NCBI GenBank assembly: GCA_015999875.1
Contig: JAECRG010000001.1
Coordinates: 62,001 to 126,000, forward strand
Direction of reading: 5' to 3'
DNA length: 64,000 bases
From: Candidatus Saccharimonadota bacterium
GTDB taxonomy: Bacteria > Patescibacteriota > Saccharimonadia > Saccharimonadales > Saccharimonadaceae
Shown here: positions 9,099 to 18,345 of the stretch, piece after piece
Numbering within the stretch: the first letter of the stretch is position 1
Layout of the letters: every line of letters begins with the position of its first letter
Translations under genes and position numbers: made by a program
Notes under the pieces: model-generated
The model's database searches: none
What the model was told of the DNA's origin: nothing
The model's input: only the letters and a program-made list of their open reading frames with translations

Positions 9099-10348
9099 GA
9101 GATTTGAACTTCGATGCCCTCCTGCTAGCTGCTAAGCCAGATCGTTATCCACGCGATACTAGATTTACAGATGCAGTCATGCAAAAAGTGAAGCGTTCTG
9201 AAATATTATCATCTGCTGTACGTAAAATGGATGTCAATAAAAAGGAGACATTCATTATGAGATTTAAGCATTTACCGAGAATTGCTATCGTAGCAATTGC
9301 ACTAGGCACACTGGTCATTGCTTCGACAGGTGTATATGCAGCGTATCAATTACTCTGGGCAAAACCTGAAGTGCGCGTCATAGAGTCAAGGACATCCGTA
9401 AGTGGACGAGACGAAGTGCTGCTTTCGGCATCTGGGTGTGATACTACAAGCTCTACTCGATACGAGCTCAAGAAGGGTGCAACTATTAAATCAGATCGCA
9501 TCAGTGCTATTGTGCAAGCACGCTGCGAGTTGCAGGCAATCGAGAGTTGGGCTCAACAATCATATGGAGATCAGACTATGCCTGACCTGGATGGCTTAGA
9601 GCCTAGCAGTAAGCCAGTTAGGCAGACGATTGTTGTTACATCTATGGCTACGCATTTGCAAACGAAACAAGGAAACTCATTAACATTTGCTGGTTTAGAT
9701 AAATATGGCTGGCCTGAAAATACATTGAAAGCTGACAAGAATGTAAAATATATTGTCGATGGTAAAAACTCAACAGCCGATCAGATTAATGAAGGTGATG
9801 TCGTTGCCTACGTAGCAACGGGTAATATCACAATGACTCGGAACCAAGATGGAAGCTTTGATACCGACAACAATTCCGATCGGATTCTTGTCGCCGTAAT
9901 AAAGCTATCTATGCCGTTTGAAGACTACGACCAATTCGCATGGCAATCGCTATCCGAGCGCGAAACATGCTACGGAAATCCAAATGACGACTGTATCGCG
10001 GGCGGAGGGTCAATCGATTTATATATGGGCGGCGGCAATGCTGGAGTTTCAGATGCAACTATCATGAAAGAGATTCAAGGTATTGTTGTTGGGCTGGACG
10101 GAAACAAAACCTCAATTCGGTCCTCAAGTGGCACTATATTTACTGTTACAACACCGACTGATGTGATATCGGATTATAATACAAATAAAGCAGAGAGGTA
10201 TTATAATAATCAGAAAGTTATGATGGGCAGTAGTGTGAGTGTACAGTATGCTGAAGATAAAGACGTGCATGCTACCGAAATATCTGCCGCATATATGAGA
10301 TTTCAGATAGAGCTTGTGAGTAAGGGTGATCCGGTAAGGGCATACTGA
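9095..10348 (+). CDS. Membrane-anchored putative anti-sigma or sigma-associated extracytoplasmic protein
   Basis: ATG 9095 overlaps the sigma TGA (ATGA); single TM (IAIVAIALGTLVIASTGVYAAY) followed by an extracytoplasmic domain. Confidence 0.7.
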   Translation: MRDLNFDALLLAAKPDRYPRDTRFTDAVMQKVKRSEILSSAVRKMDVNKKETFIMRFKHLPRIAIVAIALGTLVIASTGVYAAYQLLWAKPEVRVIESRTSVSGRDEVLLSASGCDTTSSTRYELKKGATIKSDRISAIVQARCELQAIESWAQQSYGDQTMPDLDGLEPSSKPVRQTIVVTSMATHLQTKQGNSLTFAGLDKYGWPENTLKADKNVKYIVDGKNSTADQINEGDVVAYVATGNITMTRNQDGSFDTDNNSDRILVAVIKLSMPFEDYDQFAWQSLSERETCYGNPNDDCIAGGGSIDLYMGGGNAGVSDATIMKEIQGIVVGLDGNKTSIRSSSGTIFTVTTPTDVISDYNTNKAERYYNNQKVMMGSSVSVQYAEDKDVHATEISAAYMRFQIELVSKGDPVRAY

Positions 10349-10381
10349 TAAAATCAACAACTCAAGCTCTCCGCGAGTCCA

Positions 10382-10413
10382 AAAAAATAGAATCGATTTT
10401 GCGATTCTATTTT
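10382..10413 (+). terminator. Intrinsic terminator
   Basis: AAAATAGAATCG attttg CGATTCTATTTTG. Confidence 0.7.
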
Positions 10414-10513
10414 GCTTCTGCGGTAGCGCCAATGCAGCACAGCTTTCCTTTTGTGCTGTCGTCTTTCGGGGCTCAGAGAGATGCTGAGTTTTTTAGTTCA
10501 TCGCGGATCTTCA

Positions 10514-11170
10514 TCAGTATTTTCCCGGTATGATTTTGCCCACTTCCGTCTGTCCCGCTTCATCGAATGTTACAGCTCGAAAGATGGCAAGTGTACCATC
10601 GAGCTGATTGAATTCTGCGCAAATACCCTGAATCTCGATATATCCTTTTTTGACATTGACATAACCAAGTTCAATCCCTCGCATTACTTCGCCCGGGTAC
10701 GATCCTGATAGATTGTAGCGATGGATTGCAACATTTATCTTATCTTGATTCGTGGTAATAGGAAGTGTCTGTATGTCAGTTTCATCGAGAGATAGTGTGC
10801 TACTCTTTTGTGTTACTTGCTGATTCTCCTCTTTTAGCTTTACGGCAATATCAATCGGCTGGCTTTGATAGTATGAATATGACACGAAACAATTATCAGT
10901 CTTGGCGTTATCGTTACGATGAATTGTCATGCTGACGAGAGGTAGTTCGGTGCGGTCACCTGTATAGTCTTTTGTAACACTCTCTAAAGGATACGCATTC
11001 TGTGAGCTTTGCCATCCCTTAATATTAGTACTATCAAAATGAAAGGCTGGTTTGACGGTTGATTTTTGTGCGGTCATTTCCGCATCTTTCTGATGTATAA
11101 ATAAAAAATAACCGACCCCAGAGACAGCAAGGATGATTAGTATAATAGGTGGAAGTAACTTTAATGACAT
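10514..11170 (-). CDS. Hypothetical single-TM extracytoplasmic protein
   Basis: Signal-anchor MSLKLLPPIILIILAVSGVGYFLF; no recognised domain. Confidence 0.55.
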   Translation of the reverse strand: MSLKLLPPIILIILAVSGVGYFLFIHQKDAEMTAQKSTVKPAFHFDSTNIKGWQSSQNAYPLESVTKDYTGDRTELPLVSMTIHRNDNAKTDNCFVSYSYYQSQPIDIAVKLKEENQQVTQKSSTLSLDETDIQTLPITTNQDKINVAIHRYNLSGSYPGEVMRGIELGYVNVKKGYIEIQGICAEFNQLDGTLAIFRAVTFDEAGQTEVGKIIPGKY

Positions 11171-11430
11171 TATTTGTTTTTGTGAAATATTCAGTAGATA
11201 CTCTGTAAATTGTATCATGCTTGGAAGTTTCTTTGGTACAGTCTTTCGTCCTTTTGGGCTCGTCAGTATAACCTACAGCTATAGAGACTGTTCAGGCAAC
11301 GCTAATAATGGAAATATGTAGAACTGCCCCTGAAACTTTCGAAGGTTCGAAGATTGACTAAAGACGAGAGTTGCTAAATTTGGTACTTTAGAACCTTGAG
11401 CTCAACAAAGATCAACTAAGGTGGAAATAC

Positions 11431-11456
11431 AAAAAGCCATTCGATTCGATGGCTTC
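11431..11456 (-). terminator. Terminator of tRNA-Gln
   Basis: AAGCCAT cgaatcga ATGGCTTTTTG on the minus strand. Confidence 0.65.
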
Positions 11457-11475
11457 TTGTTCAAATAATGACTCT

Positions 11476-11550
11476 TGGCTGGGGTGGAGGGATTCGAACC
11501 CCCGAATGCCGGAACCAAAATCCGGTGCCTTACCACTTGGCGACACCCCA
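11476..11550 (-). tRNA. tRNA-Gln (anticodon TTG)
   Basis: Cloverleaf TGGGGTG...CACCCCA-G-CCA; anticodon stem CCGGA/TCCGG with loop TTTTGGT; encoded CCA. Confidence 0.95.
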
Positions 11551-11636
11551 ATGTGTCGGTGCTTGCACTGCTATAGCGGTGGTCAGCGGTACTTATTTTA
11601 CCATATGCAAGGTGCAGGGTCTAGCGTGTGACTGGC

Positions 11637-12170
11637 TTATTTAAGCGAGAGGACTTTTTTGTATGTAGAAATGTCTGGAGAGTCGGTAGCTATGTAAACG
11701 GCCGTTAGTTGAGAGTTTGAGTCAAATTTTAGTGAAGCACCTGGTTCCGTAACTCCATATTGCGCGCCAAGATTTTTTTGCTCTTTGAATTCAGTTTTGA
11801 AAATATGTACTTTATCTGGCAGAGCCTTCACTTCTTTAGTGAGCATCTCATCAAGACGTACACTTGGAGTATGCGCTGAATCATAGAAAAAAAGTACCCT
11901 CGTCTGTCCGTCTACGGCACGAAACGACTCTGCGGTGAATTTGGTGTAACTAGCTTTGTTCGTATCGACCTTTGGGGTATTTGTTTTCTCTCCCCTATTT
12001 TCGCTATTAGAATCATCATTATTGTCGCTAGTGGCTTGCGTACTGCTTGAGACTGTGGTTTGCGGTTGTTGAGGTGCTACCGGTTCTTCCTGGTCACTCA
12101 GGAGTATGGCTGTACTTACTATGAGTACTATACTTGTGGTGACGATGCCTGCCGCTATATAAATTTTCAT
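11637..12170 (-). CDS. Signal-anchored thioredoxin-fold-like protein lacking CxxC
   Basis: TM, Ser/Asn-rich linker, RVLFFYDSAHTPSVRLDEML where thioredoxins carry CxxC. Confidence 0.55.
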   Translation of the reverse strand: MKIYIAAGIVTTSIVLIVSTAILLSDQEEPVAPQQPQTTVSSSTQATSDNNDDSNSENRGEKTNTPKVDTNKASYTKFTAESFRAVDGQTRVLFFYDSAHTPSVRLDEMLTKEVKALPDKVHIFKTEFKEQKNLGAQYGVTEPGASLKFDSNSQLTAVYIATDSPDISTYKKVLSLK

Positions 12171-14695
12171 TCGTAGCTCCTTCCCTTTTTGCGCACTGCA
12201 TGGCGAGAATAAAGTTTGAGTAGCTCGCTGATAAGTAGTAAGCAGCCAAATGCGAATGCCGATGTAGTCGCTGCGTCGTACACGTCAACTTTAATTAGTC
12301 CAAGCCATCCGCCGAGCGGAGTAAAGGTGATGAGCAGCTGTGTGAGTAGTGTGAATCCTATGCCTATGTAGATTAGCGGGCTGAATGTACGGAATCGTAC
12401 TAGGGTGGACGTATGGTCGCTTCTGGCGCTTAGCGCGCTTACTATCTGCATGGCGACAAACATATAGAACACGATAGTTTGTGCATAGGCCGAACTATAG
12501 GATGACTCGAAGTGTATAAATGCTCCTACACTAAGCACCGTCATGCTGGCGGCAAGGATGCACATGCGTACGATAAGGTAACGTGGCAATACAGACGTTC
12601 GTGGAGAGACGGGCTTTCGTTTCATAATATTGCGGCTGTGTGGCTCAAGCCCAAGTGGTAGCGCGAGTCCAAAGCTTGTGACAAGATTGATCCATAGGAT
12701 TTGCGCGGGAAGGAGCGCAGGAGCCATGACGATAACTAGCGAGCCTGCGACAATCGCCATTTCGCCGATATTGACCGTCATGAGGTAAAGAAGCATGCGT
12801 CGAATGTTTCCTAATGTAGTACGGCTCCATTTGATAGCTTCCGCGACGGTAGCGAGTCTGTCATCTAGTAGTATGAGGTCACTCGCGTCACGAACGAGTA
12901 GTGAACTATGACCGGTGCTGATGCCGACGTGTGCCTGTAACAGTGCTGGTATATCGTCCGCGCTGCTGCCTGTTGCCGCAACCACGCTGTGACGACGAAG
13001 CTTGGCGATAAGAATATGCTTTTGATTGTGTGCTGCACGTGCGAATACAGTGCTGTGCATAACCGCGCGACTCACCTCTCCGTCTTGCATGATCGCGAGT
13101 TTGCGAGTATCGAATATCTCTTGGCGTGATGATGCGATACCCAGACGGCGACTGAGACTATAGGCTGTCTCGACATGATCTCCCGTGATCATGCGCACCG
13201 ATACGCCTCCAAGTGCTAGTTTGGCAACGGTTTGTTTGCTGCCTGGAAGAGGTTTGGATTCTAATGCAATAAGTCCCACAAATTTAAGGCTATGTCGTTT
13301 CGGCAGTTTTGTGAGTTGGCTAATCGGCTGTCGCAATTCTGTGTATGCTACAGCGAGTACTTGATGTCCCTCGGAAGCTAGCTTGTGTACCGAGTGTGTG
13401 GCTTGTTCGCGCTCCGCGTCGCTTAACTCGCTCATGCGTATGATTTTTTCGGGAGCACCTTTGAGCACGAGCTCATACTGTGCACCATTGTGCCAGAGAT
13501 TGCCGCTAAGGCCTACCGTGCGCTCAAAGCCAAATACTCTTGCCGGGATTTGGAGAATTGAAGAATCTTGAGACTTTTCATAGCGAAGAAGTGACCGGTC
13601 TATCTCGTCGCCTTCTTGTGTCTGTGAGATGGCAGCGCGGTGGCAGTATTCTACAAACACACGGTCACTATAGTTGGGATGCCACGACGAGCTAACACCT
13701 AGTGACTCACGTGTCAAAACACCTGTTTTATCCGCAAGAATAGTACTGATCATACTGATAAACTCGAGCGCCTGCATGTTTCTCGCAAGCGCTTGATGTT
13801 GTGCCATGTTTCTCAAGCCCTGAGTGATTGCAATTGCAACGGCCACCGGCAAGATAACGGGTATTGATGCCGCTGTAATAGCGGTGACATAGCGAAGTGT
13901 TTCCTCGAGAGACATGCCTTCTGCTAAGCCTAGAAGTAGGAGCAATATCGCAGCAATCAGTATCAAGATGACAATTGCATGAGTTAAGTTGTTGATTCGT
14001 TGCTGTAGGGTGCTGCGCTTGGCGATACGGGAAACTTTTTGTGTGATCTTGCCGTACTCCGTCTTGTTCCCGGTCGCTGTCACAACAAACTGGCCACTGC
14101 CTGTAGTGATATATGACCCGCGATACACCATATTTGTACGCTCATATACGGACGATTCACTGTGAACTGGTTTGTTGTGTTTGGCAACGGGATCTGGCTC
14201 TCCGCTTAATTGCAATTCGTTGACATGTAGTTGCAACGCATGAATGACTCGGCCGTCCGCAGGGACTCTATCTCCTTGCCGTAGTACCACAACATCACCA
14301 GGAACTAGCTCGATAGGATTGATTTTTACTTCTATGCCGTCGCGCCGAACTGTAGCATGGCCTGTAGCTTGATGTTCTAGTTTGCGTAGAGTTCGCTCTT
14401 CGGAGACACCTTGGATATAGCGGAGGGCTGCATTTAGCGAGATAATGAGTGCTAATAATATAATCGTTGAGTACTGTGCGCTGACTATACTAAGTGCTAG
14501 TGTAGCAAGTAGTACAAGCATCAATACGTCGGCAAAGGGTTCAATGATAATTTGCCACAATGATCTGCGGGTAAGTTTGAGATGGTTCTGTCCGTGTTGA
14601 GTTAGTCGCGCCTCAGCGTATATCTGGTGTAGACCCTTCTCGCCTGTTTTAAATTCATCGAAAACTTCATCGATGGTGTGGCTGTGGTAAAGCAT
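12167..14695 (-). CDS. P-type cation ATPase homologue with altered catalytic and transport motifs
   Basis: P-type layout with DKTGVLT, MITGDH, ATGSSADDIPAL, LSGEP; start revised to MLYHSHTIDEV, 7 nt downstream of extended -10 TGGTATAAT. Confidence 0.85.
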   Translation of the reverse strand: MLYHSHTIDEVFDEFKTGEKGLHQIYAEARLTQHGQNHLKLTRRSLWQIIIEPFADVLMLVLLATLALSIVSAQYSTIILLALIISLNAALRYIQGVSEERTLRKLEHQATGHATVRRDGIEVKINPIELVPGDVVVLRQGDRVPADGRVIHALQLHVNELQLSGEPDPVAKHNKPVHSESSVYERTNMVYRGSYITTGSGQFVVTATGNKTEYGKITQKVSRIAKRSTLQQRINNLTHAIVILILIAAILLLLLGLAEGMSLEETLRYVTAITAASIPVILPVAVAIAITQGLRNMAQHQALARNMQALEFISMISTILADKTGVLTRESLGVSSSWHPNYSDRVFVEYCHRAAISQTQEGDEIDRSLLRYEKSQDSSILQIPARVFGFERTVGLSGNLWHNGAQYELVLKGAPEKIIRMSELSDAEREQATHSVHKLASEGHQVLAVAYTELRQPISQLTKLPKRHSLKFVGLIALESKPLPGSKQTVAKLALGGVSVRMITGDHVETAYSLSRRLGIASSRQEIFDTRKLAIMQDGEVSRAVMHSTVFARAAHNQKHILIAKLRRHSVVAATGSSADDIPALLQAHVGISTGHSSLLVRDASDLILLDDRLATVAEAIKWSRTTLGNIRRMLLYLMTVNIGEMAIVAGSLVIVMAPALLPAQILWINLVTSFGLALPLGLEPHSRNIMKRKPVSPRTSVLPRYLIVRMCILAASMTVLSVGAFIHFESSYSSAYAQTIVFYMFVAMQIVSALSARSDHTSTLVRFRTFSPLIYIGIGFTLLTQLLITFTPLGGWLGLIKVDVYDAATTSAFAFGCLLLISELLKLYSRHAVRKKGRSYE

Positions 14696-14754
14696 TAGCA
14701 CCATTATACCATCGCGCCAGTGGTATCTATATATTTATAGAGCGTCATGCAAAT

Positions 14755-14799
14755 AAAAAATACGGCGCTGGAGAGTGGTGTAATCTCTCCTGCACCGTA
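14755..14799 (-). terminator. Terminator of the GreA-like gene
   Basis: TACGGtGCaGGAGAG...CTCTCCaGCgCCGTA followed by TTTTTT on the minus strand. Confidence 0.75.
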
Positions 14800-14819
14800 A
14801 GCGGCCTGTTTTCAATATA

Positions 14820-15290
14820 CTAACTAATCCGTACAAGCTCCAGACGCCTGGCCTTGATGCCTGCACTCCATTCGACTGTCTCTTGAATCCCTCTCCCGAC
14901 AAGGCTTTGTCCAAGCGGACTGTTGACCGAAATTCTACCGTCGCTAGGGTTAGCTTCGAGGCTGCTAACTAGAGTGTATCGCACCATGCGACCTTTCGTG
15001 TCCATTAGATCAACGACTGAGCCGAGTGCAACGCGTAGTGCATCACGTTTGCGTGGTAATAGCTTCGCGTTATCGAGCTGAATGCGTTTTTCGACTAATT
15101 CATTTGTAATCATCTCGATACGACTTTGTGATTCAATTCGTTCAAAACGATCTTCTCGTGAGTCGGTGTGGTCAAGTTCGCGTAAATCTTGCTGTGCGTG
15201 GTGGAGTAGTCGCTCTAGGGAAGCAATCTGTTTCTTGAGTTCTTTCATGCCTTTTTTGCTCAAATACACGATTTCGTGTGCTGTGGTCAT
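14820..15290 (-). CDS. greA: GreA/GreB-family transcription elongation factor
   Basis: Coiled-coil N-terminus (LSKKGMKELKKQIASLE) and C-terminal domain with ISVNSPLGQSLVGR. Confidence 0.8.
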   Translation of the reverse strand: MTTAHEIVYLSKKGMKELKKQIASLERLLHHAQQDLRELDHTDSREDRFERIESQSRIEMITNELVEKRIQLDNAKLLPRKRDALRVALGSVVDLMDTKGRMVRYTLVSSLEANPSDGRISVNSPLGQSLVGRGIQETVEWSAGIKARRLELVRIS

Positions 15291-15398
15291 GCTCGTTCTC
15301 CTTTTCGTTGTTTAGGGTAACCATCTATTAGGTTACTGCCCAAAGTATGCCAGAGAAAACTGAGTGTTCGCTGAATTAGTGACGGAACGATGGATATA

Positions 15399-16427
15399 TT
15401 ACAACGAGCGAGTTTGCGACAGGGGTAGTTTGACGCTAAATGTCGTAAATACTCCAGGCTGACTTGTGGCTGAAAGCTCACCGTGATGAAGTTCTACGAT
15501 CTTCTTTGCAAGTGGCAAGCCAAGTCCGTAGCTCGCCTCAGCTTCCTTTGTGCGCGAATTATCCGCTCTGTAGAATCTGCTAAAAATGTATGGCAACTGC
15601 TCTGGCGAGATGCCTTTGCCGGTGTTTGTGACACTCAACTCTACGGCACGCACGCGACGTTGAAGCTTTATAGTGACTCTACTTTTTGGCGGGCTGTATT
15701 TGAGTGCGTTGTCGAGTAGCACGACGACAAGCTCAGTGATACTAGAGGGATTTGCTTCTATATCTGGTAGTTTCTTCATGGCAGCAATATCCACACGCTC
15801 TGCCCTATCGCCAAGCGAGCGAATAGCAATATCAATCGTCTCCGTGATATTGAATTTTCTCCATTCAAGCGCGCTGTATTCTAGTTTTGCTAACTTAAGT
15901 AACGTCGATGATAGATCGCTTAGGCGATCTACTTCTTCTAAGTTGCTTTCGAGTATCTCTCGATAGTCTTGCTTGGTAGCATTTTTGTCAGAAAGTATAA
16001 CTTCAAGCTCGGTTTTCATGACAGCAAGTGGTGTTTTTAGTTCATGGCTGGCGTCACTAGTGAACTTTGTTTGGGCTTCGTGTGCGGATTCAATCGGCTT
16101 TAGTGCGCGTCTCGCAAGTATGTATGATGCAATACACGCTATCGCCAGCACAGCAAGGTTTGCATACACTAGCATGCCAATGATGTTTTGCTTCGCCTCG
16201 GCCAGCTGGCGATCACGCACGCTTTGAAAATCAAATCCACTCTGTTGTTGAGGAGTGGTATCTTGTGCGAGGCGAGTTTCGATTACTTCGAAGCGCGCAT
16301 AAAGCTCCCCGCTTGCAAAGTTGTACACCAATATGCTGAAGATGATACCAATAATTACGATACCAGCCAGATACCAGCCAGTTAATTTGAGCGTAGCGGA
16401 TTGAAACATTTTCGAAATGTTTTGCAT
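15399..16427 (-). CDS. Sensor histidine kinase
   Basis: Two TMs, TSDASHELKTPLAVMKTELEV, LLDNALKYSP, YGLGLPLAKK. Confidence 0.92.
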   Translation of the reverse strand: MQNISKMFQSATLKLTGWYLAGIVIIGIIFSILVYNFASGELYARFEVIETRLAQDTTPQQQSGFDFQSVRDRQLAEAKQNIIGMLVYANLAVLAIACIASYILARRALKPIESAHEAQTKFTSDASHELKTPLAVMKTELEVILSDKNATKQDYREILESNLEEVDRLSDLSSTLLKLAKLEYSALEWRKFNITETIDIAIRSLGDRAERVDIAAMKKLPDIEANPSSITELVVVLLDNALKYSPPKSRVTIKLQRRVRAVELSVTNTGKGISPEQLPYIFSRFYRADNSRTKEAEASYGLGLPLAKKIVELHHGELSATSQPGVFTTFSVKLPLSQTRSL

Positions 16428-16430
16428 GAT

Positions 16431-17105
16431 TTACTTGCCCTCGAATTTATACCCAACGCCACGAACAGTCTTGATATACTTCACTCCAAACCGGTCATCG
16501 ATTTTATTTCGGAGATATTTGATGTAGACCTCGACTGTGTTGGGTAGTATGTCAGCATCAAAATCCCATACATGACTGATGATCTGTTCTTTTGATACCG
16601 GCCTACCTTCGGTTCGCATCAAATACTCTAGTAAGGCGAGTTCTTTGACAGTGAGATCAAGCGACTCACCATCGTACGTTGCTTCATGTAGCGTTGTATT
16701 GAGCGCCAGTTTACCAGAGCTTAGTATAGTGTCTTGCTGGATTGTCGGTCGTCTTAGGAGTGCTCGTACTCGAGCGAGTAGTTCATCTACAGAAAAAGGC
16801 TTGGTCAAATAATCGTCAGCACCGGCATCTAGCCCCTCTGTTTTTTGCTCGGTACTACCAAGCGCGGTAAGTATCAAGGCTGGCGCATCGATGCCTTCTG
16901 AGCGTAGCTGCTTTAGAAGGGAGATTCCGTCGTACTCGCCTGGCATAAGGCGGTCGATTATCATCACGTCGTATGGCTCGGTGCTAGCCATTGCATATCC
17001 ACCATCACTATCATGTTCTACGTCAACCGCATAACCCTGGCCACGAAGTGCCCTTGCGAGCGCATTGGCTATCTTTACTTCATCTTCGATAACCAGGACT
17101 CGCAT
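16431..17105 (-). CDS. OmpR-family response regulator
   Basis: Receiver (DRLMPGEYDG, TKPFSVDELLARVRALLRR) plus winged-helix output domain. Confidence 0.93.
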   Translation of the reverse strand: MRVLVIEDEVKIANALARALRGQGYAVDVEHDSDGGYAMASTEPYDVMIIDRLMPGEYDGISLLKQLRSEGIDAPALILTALGSTEQKTEGLDAGADDYLTKPFSVDELLARVRALLRRPTIQQDTILSSGKLALNTTLHEATYDGESLDLTVKELALLEYLMRTEGRPVSKEQIISHVWDFDADILPNTVEVYIKYLRNKIDDRFGVKYIKTVRGVGYKFEGK

Positions 17106-17109
17106 AGTG

Positions 17110-18342
17110 TTACCGTTTCTTGAGAGTTAGTGTTTTGAGTGATAGGCGTCCGTCATACTGCATTGCTCCGTAGCGGAAGAGACGTACTGCAAGCAAGATG
17201 ATTATGGTGCCAAGCACGATGAGTGAGCTGATGACGATCGCCGCATCGATGATACTCAGTGAGCCAAATGCGTTCCGTAGCAGTGCTGTAACTGGTGCAG
17301 TGTACGGGAAGAACGTGAATACCTGGACAACCATGGCGTTCGGGTCGCTCAAAATCAGCATGATGATGTAGAACGGTACAAACATTAATATGATGGCGAT
17401 ACCAAAGTATTGGCCGGCTTCTTTGGCGGTGGGCATGACTGCACCTATGGCCACTAGTGTGCCTGTGAAGAGCATTAAGCCACCTACCATCAGTAGCGCC
17501 CCGATTATTATGGCTGTCGGATCAAATACGAGCTGCGATAGTATGTCTTTGTCCGGTAGATTGATTACATCTGCACCCAGCACGAAGTACGCGATGATTG
17601 CCGGGGTTATCATGACAGCCGCCTGCACTAAGCCTGCCAAGAAAGTCGCAAGTAGCTTGCCTACAATCAGCACCGTTGGATTAAGTGTCGTGAGAATCAT
17701 CTCGGTTACACGATTTTCTTTTTCCTCTACTGTGCTATTGAGCAGGTTGTTGCCTAGCATAGCAATTGTAAAATAGAACAAGACAAGAAATAGTAGTGGA
17801 GGCACTGCTGCTAGCCAGCCGGCAGAGACTTCCCCATTTTCTTTGTAAGTAGTTGTCTTGCTTCCTACAGAGCCTTGCGTGACAGCTATGAGCTTCGGAT
17901 TGGCTATTGTCGCCGAGGCGCTTGTTTTGAGCATCTGCTCGGCAACTGCGGAGTATTTGCCGTTGTTGAATAACCCGCTGTCTTTTCCGTAGACTTCTAC
18001 TTGAGCCTCATTGAGATTTGCTGGGTAGTAGAAAAATGCGTCAACATTGCCGGATTTTACGTCCTCTATAGCCTGTTGCTTGTCTTGAGTTTTCTTTGCT
18101 TCAAGCTTCTCGGCGACGACAGGCAGAACGATGTCCGAGTCATCTTTATATTCGATGCTAAACTTCTCCTGCGCAAGCTTTTCACTGCTGTCACTCGATG
18201 TTTTGCTGCTGTAGTAAACGATGCCGATGATGACGGCAAACATGAGTGGAAACGATAGCGTTGCAATCCAAAATGATGGTTTTTTGACAGTTCGCCAAAA
18301 CTCAAATGATATAACGGTACCCAAATTGTGTCGTGAAGCCAT
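17110..18342 (-). CDS. ABC-2 type permease (NatB-like)
   Basis: N-terminal TM, long extracytoplasmic loop, five or more C-terminal TMs, NSTVEEKENRVTEMILT. Confidence 0.85.
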   Translation of the reverse strand: MASRHNLGTVISFEFWRTVKKPSFWIATLSFPLMFAVIIGIVYYSSKTSSDSSEKLAQEKFSIEYKDDSDIVLPVVAEKLEAKKTQDKQQAIEDVKSGNVDAFFYYPANLNEAQVEVYGKDSGLFNNGKYSAVAEQMLKTSASATIANPKLIAVTQGSVGSKTTTYKENGEVSAGWLAAVPPLLFLVLFYFTIAMLGNNLLNSTVEEKENRVTEMILTTLNPTVLIVGKLLATFLAGLVQAAVMITPAIIAYFVLGADVINLPDKDILSQLVFDPTAIIIGALLMVGGLMLFTGTLVAIGAVMPTAKEAGQYFGIAIILMFVPFYIIMLILSDPNAMVVQVFTFFPYTAPVTALLRNAFGSLSIIDAAIVISSLIVLGTIIILLAVRLFRYGAMQYDGRLSLKTLTLKKR

Positions 18343-18345
18343 GGT

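Noticed and set aside
8540-10348. Single 602-aa sigma/membrane fusion protein as given in the ORF track
   Set aside because: Sigma region 4 is only readable in the other frame and ends at an ATGA overlap; two genes plus a homopolymer frameshift explain the data better
11449-11631. Plus-strand ORF MASCSNNDSWLGWRDSNPRMPEPKSGALPLGDTP...
   Set aside because: It is the antisense translation of tRNA-Gln (11476-11550), a common spurious ORF
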